DNA of 16,059 nt from Aalborgiella sp031424795 (GCA_031424795.1 JANPIC010000051.1:1-16059); one strand, 5' to 3'; numbered from the stretch's first letter, positions 6,773-14,331 are shown. The notes: generated by a model from the sequence alone, not told the origin. Made by a program: numbers and translations.

Positions 6773-9175
6773 TTACTTGCCCAATGCCTGCCAAGTAGCA
6801 ATAACGCTGTCAGGATTGAGAGAAATGGACTCAATACCTTGGTCAACCAGCCACTGCGCAAAATCAGGGTGGTCACTGGGCCCTTGACCACAAATGCCCA
6901 CATACTTGTTTTGGCGTTTGCAGGCGCTAATCGCCAAAGTCAGCATCGCTTTGACAGCTGGGTCACGTTCGTCAAAATCAGCCGCGAGCAATTCCAAGCC
7001 TGAATCGCGATCCAAGCCCAGGGTCAACTGCGTCAAATCGTTCGAGCCAATCGAGAAGCCGTCAAAGTACTCCAGGAAAGCATCCGCCAAGATGGCATTG
7101 CTTGGCACTTCGCACATCATCATGACCTTCAAGCCGTTGTCGCCGCGCTTCAAGCCGTTTTTAGCCAGCAGCTCGGTGACTTTGGCCGCTTGGCCCAAGG
7201 TACGGACAAACGGCACCATCACGGCGACGTTGGTCAAACCCATCTCGTTGCGCACACGCTTGAGCGCCTGGCACTCCATCGCAAACGCCTCACCAAACTC
7301 AGCACTGGTGTAACGCACGGCACCACGGAAACCCAGCATTGGGTTCTCTTCTTCCGGCTCGTAGCGCGAACCACCAATCAGCTTGCGGTATTCGTTCGAT
7401 TTGAAATCGCTGAAACGCACAATCACCTGCTTCGGCCAAAACGCTGCGCCGATGGTGGCAACGCCTTCTGCCACTTTATCGACATAAAAAGCCCGCGGCG
7501 ACGCGTGGCCACGGGCCACAGATTCCACCGCTTTCTTCAAATCTGCATCAATGCTGGGGTAATCCAAAATCGCTTTGGGGTGCACGCCAATGTTGTTGTT
7601 GATGATAAATTCCAAACGCGCCAAGCCCACGCCCGCATTGGGCAATTGGCAGAAATCAAACGCCAGCTGCGGGTTGCCGATGTTCATGGTGATTTTGGTT
7701 TTGATCTCAGGCATCACACCGCGCTGCACTTCGGTCACCTCGGTTTCCAGCAAACCGTCGTAGATGAAGCCAGTGTCGCCTTCCGCGCAGCTCACCGTCA
7801 CCAGCGTGCCGTCTTTCAGCATCTCGGTGGCATCGCCACAGCCCACCACAGCGGCAATGCCCAATTCACGCGCAATGATGGCGGCGTGGCAGGTGCGACC
7901 ACCGCGGTTGGTCACAATCGCGCTGGCGCGCTTCATCACCGGTTCCCAATTAGGATCCGTCATGTCGGTGACCAAAATATCACCCAGTTGCACTTGATCC
8001 ATCTCGTCAATGCTGTGCACCAAACGCACGCGGCCGGTGCCGATTTTTTGACCAATCGCACGGCCTTGCGCCAAAATGGCGCTAGAACCCTTCAGCTTGT
8101 AGCGCAACTCAGCCTTGCCTGCGCTTTGGCTTTTCACCGTTTCAGGGCGCGCTTGCAAGATATAGATATGGCCATCCAAGCCATCTTTGCCCCACTCAAT
8201 GTCCATCGCGCGGCCATAATGCGCCTCAATAATCATGGCGTACTTGGCCAATTGCTCGACTTCTGGGTCGGTCAAGGAATAGCGATTCCGCAAATCAATC
8301 GGCACATCCGTTGTTTTGACCAATTTGCCCGATGCCGCCTTTTCAGCAGCGCTGGCAAATTCCATTTGAATCTGCTTGGAGCCCAAATTGCGGCGAATCA
8401 CCGCACGGTTACCCGCTGCCAGCATCGGTTTGTGCACGTAAAACTCGTCTGGATTCACCGAGCCTTGCACCACGGTTTCACCCAAGCCGTAGCTGGAGGT
8501 AATGAAGACGACCTGGTCAAAGCCCGACTCGGTATCCATCGTGAACATCACGCCCGCCGCGCCTTTGTCCGAGCGCACCATACGCTGAATACCGGCGCTC
8601 AACGCGACATCCGCATGGGCAAAGCCTTTGTGGACACGGTAAGAAATCGCGCGGTCGTTGTACAGCGAGGCAAACACTTCTTTGATTTTGTGCAGCACCG
8701 TGTCAATGCCGACCACGTTCAAGAAGCTCTCTTGCTGACCGGCGAACGAGGCATCCGGCAAATCTTCCGCAGTCGCAGACGAACGCACCGCAAATGAAGC
8801 TTCGACCGAATTGTCAGATTTCGCACCCTGCAAAGTGATGAACGCGCCACGAATGGCCGCATCCAACTCTGGTGAAAACGGCTGCGCCTCAACCATGGCG
8901 CGAATCTCCGCCCCCACTTTCGCCAAATCTCGCACATCTTCTGTGTTAAGCGCGTTCAGCAAAGCGTTGATTTTGTCATCTAAACCGCCGAGTTTCAAAA
9001 ACTCGCGGAAAGCGTGTGCTGTGGTGGCAAACCCCGTCGGTACGCGCACGCCCGTGGGGAGTTGCGAAATCATCTCGCCAAGACTGGCGTTTTTACCGCC
9101 AACCGACTCGACGTCAGAATTTCTCAGGTTCTCAAACGGAACGACCAGTGCGGTCGGGCTAAAGAGTGTAGACAT
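6773..9175 (-). CDS. ppsA: Phosphoenolpyruvate synthase
   Basis: PpsA converts pyruvate, ATP and water to PEP, AMP and phosphate, the entry step of gluconeogenesis from three-carbon acids. The protein is 800 residues, near the family norm. The N-terminal ATP-binding domain includes VGGKNASLGEM and SFAVRSSATAEDLPDASFAGQ. The phosphohistidine domain has GGRTCHAAIIAREL with catalytic His430. Thr428, two residues before it, is the position regulated by PpsR-type proteins. The C-terminal PEP/pyruvate domain has EVPSNAILAD, FSIGSNDLTQLTLGLDRDS and ICGQGPSDHP with Cys762. ATG 9175 was chosen because it has GGAG 7 nt upstream and matches family N-termini (MSTLFSPTALVVPFENL); an upstream ATG at 9238 does not. 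Its regulator gene ppsR lies beyond two inserted genes. Confidence 0.97.
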   Translation of the reverse strand: MSTLFSPTALVVPFENLRNSDVESVGGKNASLGEMISQLPTGVRVPTGFATTAHAFREFLKLGGLDDKINALLNALNTEDVRDLAKVGAEIRAMVEAQPFSPELDAAIRGAFITLQGAKSDNSVEASFAVRSSATAEDLPDASFAGQQESFLNVVGIDTVLHKIKEVFASLYNDRAISYRVHKGFAHADVALSAGIQRMVRSDKGAAGVMFTMDTESGFDQVVFITSSYGLGETVVQGSVNPDEFYVHKPMLAAGNRAVIRRNLGSKQIQMEFASAAEKAASGKLVKTTDVPIDLRNRYSLTDPEVEQLAKYAMIIEAHYGRAMDIEWGKDGLDGHIYILQARPETVKSQSAGKAELRYKLKGSSAILAQGRAIGQKIGTGRVRLVHSIDEMDQVQLGDILVTDMTDPNWEPVMKRASAIVTNRGGRTCHAAIIARELGIAAVVGCGDATEMLKDGTLVTVSCAEGDTGFIYDGLLETEVTEVQRGVMPEIKTKITMNIGNPQLAFDFCQLPNAGVGLARLEFIINNNIGVHPKAILDYPSIDADLKKAVESVARGHASPRAFYVDKVAEGVATIGAAFWPKQVIVRFSDFKSNEYRKLIGGSRYEPEEENPMLGFRGAVRYTSAEFGEAFAMECQALKRVRNEMGLTNVAVMVPFVRTLGQAAKVTELLAKNGLKRGDNGLKVMMMCEVPSNAILADAFLEYFDGFSIGSNDLTQLTLGLDRDSGLELLAADFDERDPAVKAMLTLAISACKRQNKYVGICGQGPSDHPDFAQWLVDQGIESISLNPDSVIATWQALGK

Positions 9176-9333
9176 GGGGAAGCTCCAGAGTTTAAAAATC
9201 GTGCGTGCCGCGTCGTTGCAACGGGCAAAGTCATGCAAGCAGGCTCAAACGAGTGCTTTTGTTGTTGGTTTTGTAGCTTTAAAAGAGTCAAAACGGCTTG
9301 CATGAAAGAATTGGGAAAATTCGGGTGGAATTA

Positions 9334-9368
9334 GCGCTATTGTAGGGTCAGAGGCGTAAAAATAGCGC
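9334..9368. repeat. Perfect 8-bp inverted repeat upstream of ppsA
   Basis: GCGCTATT (9334-9341) and AATAGCGC (9361-9368) are exact inverse copies 19 bp apart. A third AATAGCGC begins the dispersed repeat at 9401. It lies about 160-190 bp upstream of the ppsA start and could be a hairpin, an operator, or a decayed part of the neighbouring repeat. Confidence 0.5.
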
Positions 9369-9389
9369 GAAACGGTGCAAAAATCATTC

Positions 9390-9438
9390 ACTATATTTTT
9401 AATAGCGCCTTAGGCAATAAATACGCCGGCTACAGCCA
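9390..9438 (+). repeat. Dispersed intergenic repeat, copy A
   Basis: A 49-bp element beginning ACTATATTTTT, then AATAGCGCCTTAGGC, and ending ACGCCGGCTACAGCCA. It lies between ppsA and the stop of the RidA-like gene, 11 bp beyond that stop. It matches copies B and C over the full length and D and E (minus strand) more weakly. Confidence 0.85.
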
Positions 9439-9449
9439 TAAAATACCCT

Positions 9450-9713
9450 CTAATCAACGGTTACGATGAAATCGATCTCCACCGTAGCATTTTTGGGCAA
9501 TTGAAAAACGCCCACAGATGTGCGGGAATGCGCGCCAGCGCCTGCTGCGCCAGTGAAAACAACAGTATCTCCAACCCGTGGAATTTGCCCGCTGATATAA
9601 ATGTGATTCCCGTCCTGCAACAGCGGTACATAATTCCCACCAATTTTTATCTCGCCATCAAAACTGTAGCCCAAAGCGGTGGCTTCGTTTGCGAATAGTT
9701 GGTCTCGTGTCAT
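9450..9713 (-). pseudogene. RidA/YjgF-family gene with internal in-frame deletion
   Basis: The RidA (YjgF/YER057c) family includes deaminases of reactive enamine/imine intermediates; normal relatives of this subtype are about 150 residues. This frame has only 87. Its first part (ALGYSF..., GGNYVPLLQDGNHIYISGQIP, VFTG) matches the family N-terminal half, and its last part (AHSRTSVGVFQLP, VEIDFIVTVD) matches the C-terminal strand region with the conserved Arg. The central helices and strands, about 60-70 residues that normally include an NxLAxL helix and an NS-PDF segment, are missing. The join AAGAGA lies in a GGCGC-rich stretch (9529-9553) that could have supported slippage or recombination. 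No Shine-Dalgarno is seen before ATG 9713. Probably non-functional, though a short expressed protein cannot be excluded. Confidence 0.75.
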
Positions 9714-9729
9714 AAATTGATTTTAAATT

Positions 9730-9778
9730 ACTATGTTTTTGATAGCTGTTTAGGAAATAAATACGCCGACTACAGCCA
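9730..9778 (+). repeat. Dispersed intergenic repeat, copy B
   Basis: A 49-bp element beginning ACTATGTTTTT, then GATAGCTGTTTAGG, and ending ACGCCGACTACAGCCA. It has the same length, order and orientation as copy A, and starts exactly 340 bp after it. It lies between the start of the RidA-like gene and the stop of the AT-rich gene. Confidence 0.85.
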
Positions 9779-9793
9779 CTTTAATCATGAAAA

Positions 9794-10414
9794 TCAGCAA
9801 TGAACCATCATTCCTTCATTTTTGGCAATCAAATTTGAATTCAGCACTCGTTTTGCACTTTTAATTACTGCAGCATAACGCAGCCCGCAATCGTGGCCAA
9901 AATTTATATTTGAAATTACTAAATCAACCTCTTGTTCCACCAATGCTATTTTTCTTGTATTAATATTATCAATAGTTTTTTCATCAAAAATTTCTTTAAT
10001 TATTTCTTCTGAATTCAAAATGTTAAATAAATCAAAATATCCGGGAGTCTGACCTTGAATATAAGGCAGTTTTTTACGCTCTGATTTTGATATTTCCAAC
10101 TCTAGCTCTGGTGGACTCTCGAAATCTCCAAACCACCCATACCGTGCAGTGACCCTGATTTTTAAAGTGCCTGCAACTTTCGCACCTAATACAAGCTCGT
10201 CATCGACAAGCCATTTGATATTATTATCAGCATAATACCGGCTACCTACGACATCAATTTCTTTGAGTTTTAAACCAGATGCTGATTTTGGTATTATTAT
10301 TTTTTTAGTCAATCTTGTCGGAGTAGACTTGGAAACTACTTTATATTCTGCAGTTGCAGTACTCAATGATATTAAAAATAAAAATGATATTAATAAATGT
10401 TTTAAAAATTTCAT
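9794..10414 (-). CDS. Exported protein of unknown function, AT-rich gene
   Basis: A 206-residue protein that was not recognised. The N-terminus is a clear signal peptide (MKFLKHLLISFLFLISLSTATA, residues 1-22), cleavable near ATA-EY, so the product is probably periplasmic or secreted. The mature part has a beta-rich, Lys-rich first half (IIIPKSASGLKLKEIDVVGSRYY, then NNIKWLVDDELVLG and GTLKIRVTARYGWFGDF) and a more helical, charged second half. It has two cysteines, Cys176 (GHDCGLR) and the C-terminal Cys206, which could pair in the periplasm. Codon choice is strongly A/T-ending compared with ppsA and ppsR, and no Shine-Dalgarno precedes ATG 10414. Both points suggest recent acquisition. It is bracketed by direct repeats B and C. 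Confidence 0.7.
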   Translation of the reverse strand: MKFLKHLLISFLFLISLSTATAEYKVVSKSTPTRLTKKIIIPKSASGLKLKEIDVVGSRYYADNNIKWLVDDELVLGAKVAGTLKIRVTARYGWFGDFESPPELELEISKSERKKLPYIQGQTPGYFDLFNILNSEEIIKEIFDEKTIDNINTRKIALVEQEVDLVISNINFGHDCGLRYAAVIKSAKRVLNSNLIAKNEGMMVHC

Positions 10415-10451
10415 TACATTAGTTTTTTTAAATTTTCAACACCTCAAAAAT

Positions 10452-10500
10452 ACTACAAATATAATAGCACTTTAGGCAACAAATACGCCGGCTACAGCCA
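10452..10500 (+). repeat. Dispersed intergenic repeat, copy C
   Basis: A 49-bp element beginning ACTACAAATAT, then AATAGCACTTTAGGC, and ending ACGCCGGCTACAGCCA. It has the same orientation as A and B. It lies between the start of the AT-rich gene and ppsR and closes the three-repeat series. Confidence 0.85.
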
Positions 10501-10612
10501 TTTTCACCTCTGAAATAGCTCAAAACAGCACTTTTACATCCCATCCAGTCATTTCGCGCCGTAGATTCGCTATAGTAAGCTAATTCCACCCACTTTGAAG
10601 CAGACTTAAACC

Positions 10613-11434
10613 ATGTCCGACCGCACCGTTTTCTTTATCTCCGATGGCACTGGCATCACGGCTGAAACTTTTGGCAACGCTATTTTGGCGCAGTTTGAGA
10701 TGAAGCCACGGCATGTGAGGCTGCCGTTTGTGGATACGGTGGACAAGGCGCATCAGGTGGTGCGGCAGATCAACCACACGGCTGAGGTGGAGGGAAAAAA
10801 GCCGATTGTGTTTTCTACGCTGGTGAACATGGAAGTGCTGCGCGTCATCCAAGCGGGTTGCCACGGCATGCTGTTGGACATGTTTGCGACGTTTGTGAAC
10901 CCGCTGGAGGCCGAGCTGGGCATCAAATCTAACCACCGGATTGGGCGGTTTAGCGACGCCAGCAAGAGCAAGGCTTACCATGACCGGATTGAGGCGATCA
11001 ACTTCAGCCTGGCGCATGACGATGGGCAGCTGAACCGCGATTTAGAGCAATCAGACGTGATTTTGGTGGGGGTGAGCCGCAGCGGCAAAACGCCGACTTC
11101 GCTGTACTTGGCGATGCAATATGGGCTAAAAGCGTCGAATTACCCGCTGATTCCCGAAGATTTTGAGCGCCACCAGTTGCCACCCGCACTTGTGCCGCAC
11201 AAAAAGAAGATTTTCGGGCTGACGATTCAGGCCGAGCGCTTGAGTGAGATCCGCAACGAGCGTCGCCCCAATTCCAAATACGCTAGCCTAGAAAACTGCC
11301 GCCATGAGGTGCATGAAGCAGAAGCCATGATGCGACGCAGTGGCATTCGCTGGCTGAGCACAACGACGAAATCGATTGAAGAGATTGCGACGACGATTTT
11401 GCAGGAAATACGGCCAGAGCGGCTGGAATATTGA
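10613..11434 (+). CDS. ppsR: PEP synthase regulatory protein (bifunctional kinase/pyrophosphorylase)
   Basis: PpsR-type proteins (DUF299 family) inactivate PEP synthase by ADP-dependent phosphorylation of a Thr beside the catalytic His, and reactivate it by phosphate-dependent removal. The 273-residue length is normal. Family landmarks are RTVFFISDGTGITAETFGNAIL at the N-terminus, then HRIGRFSDASKSKAYHDRIEAINF, the P-loop GVSRSGKTPTSLYLA (about residues 152-166), the NYPLIPEDFE segment and the C-terminal LTIQAERLSEIRNERRP. A TATAGT -10-like box lies at 10571-10576 without a convincing -35. The gene is divergent from ppsA, its expected target, but two additional genes separate them. It ends before a bidirectional terminator. 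Confidence 0.95.
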   Translation: MSDRTVFFISDGTGITAETFGNAILAQFEMKPRHVRLPFVDTVDKAHQVVRQINHTAEVEGKKPIVFSTLVNMEVLRVIQAGCHGMLLDMFATFVNPLEAELGIKSNHRIGRFSDASKSKAYHDRIEAINFSLAHDDGQLNRDLEQSDVILVGVSRSGKTPTSLYLAMQYGLKASNYPLIPEDFERHQLPPALVPHKKKIFGLTIQAERLSEIRNERRPNSKYASLENCRHEVHEAEAMMRRSGIRWLSTTTKSIEEIATTILQEIRPERLEY

Positions 11435-11471
11435 GTTTAGGCTATAAATCAATGAAAAAAAACGCTAATTA

Positions 11472-11519
11472 TGCATGTGACAGTTATATTTACTGCCTGA
11501 AGTGCTATTGAAAGTATAG
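11472..11519 (-). repeat. Dispersed intergenic repeat, diverged copy E
   Basis: Read on the minus strand it runs CTATACTTTCAATAGC, then ACTTCAGGCAGTAAATA, matching the first 30 or so bases of copies A-C with a few changes, after which it diverges. It lies between ppsR and the terminator shared with the DUF4148-type gene. Confidence 0.55.
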
Positions 11520-11538
11520 CACTCATAGCAACGGAATG

Positions 11539-11579
11539 GCATCAAAAAAAAGAGCACCGCAGTGCTCTTTTTTTGATGC
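11539..11579. terminator. Bidirectional terminator between ppsR and the DUF4148-type gene
   Basis: GCATC-A8-GAGCAC, a CGCA loop, then GTGCTC-T7-GATGC form an almost perfect stem of 18 base pairs with one bulged A. The T runs are on both strands. It can end transcripts from ppsR (plus) and from the convergent small gene (minus). Confidence 0.9.
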
Positions 11580-11589
11580 TGGATTACCT

Positions 11590-11925
11590 TCACTCGCCCA
11601 TGCCGACTTCAGCAGAATGAGTCGCCCGCATCCATTCAAGGGTTTCAGCATACACGTCTTGTCGCTGGAGATTAGAAGGTTCAGATTTCGCTATAGCTGG
11701 TGAGTCAGCATCGACTTCTGAGTCGGTTGCTTTAGCCAAAGTACCGTCTTTCATAGCTTGAAAGTATTCTTGCTGCACCTCATCACGACTTTTTGTGCTC
11801 TCGAAGTTTGCTATACCCAAATACTCGTTTTTTGGAGTATCAGCGTATACAGGGAGCACAGACAGACCAGCCAGTGCCACAAGACCAGAAGCTACAGCGA
11901 ATGTTTTTAAAGTTAGTGTTTTCAT
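11590..11925 (-). CDS. Small exported DUF4148-like protein
   Basis: A 111-residue protein with a signal peptide (MKTLTLKTFAVASGLVALAGLSVLPVYA) cleaved near VYA-DT. The mature part has 'SRDEVQQEYFQAMKDGTL' and 'SNLQRQDVYAETLEWMRA', which resemble the repeated S/TRxEVQxE(...)A..(D/N)GT pattern of DUF4148 proteins common in Burkholderiales. The function of that family is unknown; location is periplasmic or outer surface. ATG 11925 was preferred over ATG 11958 because AGGGGA sits 8 nt upstream and the signal peptide then starts with Met-Lys. It ends against the shared terminator. Confidence 0.75.
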   Translation of the reverse strand: MKTLTLKTFAVASGLVALAGLSVLPVYADTPKNEYLGIANFESTKSRDEVQQEYFQAMKDGTLAKATDSEVDADSPAIAKSEPSNLQRQDVYAETLEWMRATHSAEVGMGE

Positions 11926-12252
11926 TGCAAATTCCCCTAAGTTAATTGAAAGAATCAAAGATATTAAGTTTTAATTTAGGCTTGATGGTTGAATTGCATC
12001 TCGTCCTAGCTATATCGATAAGAAAACCATCTGGCTTGCACCATTGCTTGTTTTCATCGACAAGCCAAGTATTGTTGAATAGGTTTAAATCGGCAATAAC
12101 TCAATACAAAACACGGTATTGCGATAAATGATGATTCCGTGTAATATTTTCGAAAATTGATTTATTTACATTTACTCAAAACTAAATAACACCATGCAAT
12201 GTAATTTACTTAATACTACATTTTGTAATAATTAATTTGTAATATAAATAAT
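11926..12252. other. AT-rich intergenic region upstream of lysR-type gene
   Basis: This 327-bp gap separates two divergent genes. The right end holds two direct TTGTAAT heptamers (12223-12229 and 12237-12243) just before the LysR-type start, matching half of the box found before the hydrolase gene. On the minus strand a short open frame ending at TAA 11942-11944 reads NNTWLVDENKQWCKPDG and may be a gene remnant (see findings). No other gene, RNA or repeat was seen. Confidence 0.5.
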
Positions 12253-13197
12253 ATGGATCGCCTTTTATCCATGCAGGTTTTTGAAAAAGTTGCGACAACG
12301 GGCGGCTTTGCGGCGGCGGCGCGTGTGTTAAACATGTCGCCAGCCACGGTGACACGGTTGGTCAATGATTTAGAAGCGCGCTTGGGTACTCGGCTTATTC
12401 AACGCACGACTCACAAGTTAGTATTAACTGAATCTGGCTTTTTGTATTTGCAAAAACTGAAGCAGATTTTGCTGGACATTGATGATGCAGATACCATGAC
12501 GCAAAATTTATCAGGCGAATTGGCGGGCACATTAAATATCTTATCGACCCCTCTTCTGGCAACAAAAATCTTGGCGCCATTGACGGGTATCTGGCGTACG
12601 CAGCACCCGCAGGTCACACTGGATATCAGTATTGACCCATTTTCATACATGCGTGTCGAAGAGTTTGATTTGACATTGATGATGGTAGAAGATAATTATG
12701 ATGGCAATATTGTTGCACGCACTATTGGCAAAACTGAAAGACTGTTGTGTGCAACACCCGAGTATTTGAACCGCGTTGGCATGCCTATGAAACCCGCCGA
12801 TCTGCAAGGGCATGACTATCTGAGTTTTCCTTGGCACAAAGCTGCTGGGCATCATGCTGACCACATCCTTAGGCTCAATCATGAATCTGGACTTGCAGAA
12901 GCTGTCAATATTACTATGACTGTGACGCTACAAGCGCTCAGTTTTGACGTGCTGCGTATCGCCATGCGATCGGGTGCGGGCCTGTGTTTGATGCCGAAAC
13001 GGCTGGTTCAGCGCGCTATTCAAGAAGGCGCATTGGTTCATGTTCTACCTGAATGGCACGCCGGTAGTTTAATTTTTTACGCTGCATTGCCCTCACGAAA
13101 ATACATTCCTGTGCGCACACTTGCCATGCTTGACGCATTAGCGGTTCAGGCACAGTTAATTTTCCCAATAAACTCAAATTTAGCAATAACTAAATAA
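12253..13197 (+). CDS. LysR-family transcriptional regulator
   Basis: A 314-residue LysR-type regulator. The N-terminal winged helix-turn-helix is clear (MDRLLSMQVFEKVATTGGFAAAARVLNMSPATVTRLVNDLEARLGTRLIQRTTHKLVLTESG, residues 1-62). It is followed by a linker helix and a substrate-binding domain of two lobes, with the usual 'FDLTLMMVEDNYDGNIVARTIG' and 'YLNRVGMPMKPADLQGHDYLSF' segments. The effector cannot be read from sequence. ATG 12253 gives the standard N-terminus but has no visible ribosome binding site. Paired TTGTAAT heptamers directly upstream suggest autoregulation. The next gene, 108 bp away on the same strand, has a full palindromic version of the same motif before its promoter and is the likely target. 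Confidence 0.92.
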   Translation: MDRLLSMQVFEKVATTGGFAAAARVLNMSPATVTRLVNDLEARLGTRLIQRTTHKLVLTESGFLYLQKLKQILLDIDDADTMTQNLSGELAGTLNILSTPLLATKILAPLTGIWRTQHPQVTLDISIDPFSYMRVEEFDLTLMMVEDNYDGNIVARTIGKTERLLCATPEYLNRVGMPMKPADLQGHDYLSFPWHKAAGHHADHILRLNHESGLAEAVNITMTVTLQALSFDVLRIAMRSGAGLCLMPKRLVQRAIQEGALVHVLPEWHAGSLIFYAALPSRKYIPVRTLAMLDALAVQAQLIFPINSNLAITK

Positions 13198-13219
13198 TAA
13201 TTAATATTACAATATTTGC

Positions 13220-13238
13220 ATTACAAATTAATTGTAAT
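13220..13238. promoter_or_regulatory. LysR-type binding box ATTACAA-N5-TTGTAAT
   Basis: Perfect 7-bp arms around ATTAA make a 19-bp palindrome of the T-N11-A type bound by LysR regulators. A further ATTACAA half-site is at 13206-13212. The centre lies about 49 bp before the predicted hydrolase transcription start, a usual activation position. Assignment to the adjacent regulator is inference. Confidence 0.7.
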
Positions 13239-13242
13239 ATTA

Positions 13243-13271
13243 CAGACATGAATTCAAATGTACGAGATAAT
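13243..13271 (+). promoter_or_regulatory. Predicted sigma-70 promoter of the alpha/beta-hydrolase gene
   Basis: CAGACA (13243-13248, four of six matches to TTGACA), a 17-bp spacer and GATAAT (13266-13271, five of six). A start near 13278 would leave a 5' leader of about 28 nt containing GGAGGAG. The weak -35 fits a promoter that needs the upstream LysR box. Confidence 0.55.
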
Positions 13272-13305
13272 GTTGCATTGCTCAAGCATATCGGAGGAGT
13301 TGTCA

Positions 13306-14322
13306 ATGCCACAAACAACACAAAACACATTGAGACACACGGTTCGTAGTCGATTAAGTGCCATGCACCAATTAATTCGTGGCACAACTTTAGGGTCGAA
13401 AACGCACAAGCATGAATCTTCTGTTGCAAAAAAAGACGCAACATTAAAGCGCACTTTGCGGCGCTTCATCAAAACCAGCCATGCGGCCGTTTTGCTGGTG
13501 GGATGTTTGCATGCAAAAGCCATGGTGAATGGGGAGTTCAATACCAAGAAAAACCATTGGCAAAACAACCGTGGCCTCAGCATTGCCAACCCAAAATCTA
13601 AAGCGGTCATTCTGTACTTGCATGGTTCGGTCGTGGAGAAGATGGACGACCGCTGCGACCCAAACAGTACGGAACTAGGTGAGTCTGTACCAGAAGTCGT
13701 GCGGCAGTTGAACGGTGCAGAAGTACTAGGTCTAGAAGTGATGGTTTTTGCGCCTTGCCATGGCCGTGCCACAAAACTGGGTGAGCCGTTGAAGATTGAT
13801 CAGCGCGTTGAAGCGATTGATGAAACCTTGAAAGAATTAAACCGTGCAGGGGTTGATTCATCGCAAATATTTCTGATCGGTCAATCTGCTGGTGGCTGGG
13901 CTGCACTTTTGCACCAAAAGCGTCATCCAAAAAGTGTGAACGCGGTAGTCGCATTTGCACCTGCATTTGCAGGTAAAAAACAATGGCGGCCTGAAGTTTG
14001 GCAGCAGCGCCATGAATCACAAGCAGCGGAAATACTTTCCGCAAATCTTATTTCGTCACTGGTTTTTGCATTTAAAAACGATGACTACAACTCTCAGGAA
14101 GATCTGAGCTTCCTGTCCCGAGTGAGGGGCACAACCTTGCTCAAATTACCTGGTGACGCCATTGCCGGCGTAGATTGCGATATACCTTTGTTCGGATCAA
14201 GCCACAAAAATGCATTTCGCAAATGTTTTGACCAGACGCAGTCAGGCGTTCTGAAAAAATTTCTTCAAGACAGGTTGTTAGCAGAGATGCAAGTTCAACA
14301 AGCAGCTCTGCCATCAAAATAA
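13306..14322 (+). CDS. Alpha/beta-hydrolase of unknown substrate
   Basis: A 338-residue protein. The fold is indicated by the strand-turn VILYLHGS (oxyanion region, His106), the nucleophile elbow GQSAGGWAALL with Ser194, and candidate acid and base residues Asp259 (KNDDYN) and His300 (GSSHKNAF). 'VNAVVAFAPAF' is typical of peptidase/dienelactone-hydrolase-like members. The first 55-60 residues are basic, followed by a moderately hydrophobic stretch (SHAAVLLVGCLHAKAMV), which could be an atypical signal or anchor with a Cys. ATG 13306 was chosen over 13258 because GGAGGAG stands immediately upstream and the predicted promoter ends at 13271. Probably activated by the preceding LysR-type regulator. 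Substrate unknown. Confidence 0.82.
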   Translation: MPQTTQNTLRHTVRSRLSAMHQLIRGTTLGSKTHKHESSVAKKDATLKRTLRRFIKTSHAAVLLVGCLHAKAMVNGEFNTKKNHWQNNRGLSIANPKSKAVILYLHGSVVEKMDDRCDPNSTELGESVPEVVRQLNGAEVLGLEVMVFAPCHGRATKLGEPLKIDQRVEAIDETLKELNRAGVDSSQIFLIGQSAGGWAALLHQKRHPKSVNAVVAFAPAFAGKKQWRPEVWQQRHESQAAEILSANLISSLVFAFKNDDYNSQEDLSFLSRVRGTTLLKLPGDAIAGVDCDIPLFGSSHKNAFRKCFDQTQSGVLKKFLQDRLLAEMQVQQAALPSK

Positions 14323-14331
14323 GCGACTAAA

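Noticed and set aside
7190..8797. 535-residue open frame on the plus strand opposite ppsA
   Set aside because: It is wholly antisense to a well-supported ppsA, is rich in His, Arg and Ala as expected of a codon-shadow frame, and shows no domain or ribosome binding site.
9390..10500. Integron cassette array with attC sites
   Set aside because: The 49-bp repeats lack the paired RYYYAAC and GTTRRRY core boxes and long imperfect stem of attC, and no integron integrase is in the window.
11946..12131. 61-residue open frame on the plus strand before the LysR-type gene
   Set aside because: No ribosome binding site, no recognisable motif, and it lies across an AT-rich regulatory gap with a better, though decayed, reading on the other strand.
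13258..13305. Earlier ATG 13258 for the hydrolase
   Set aside because: It lies upstream of the predicted -10 box and lacks a ribosome binding site, whereas 13306 follows GGAGGAG.
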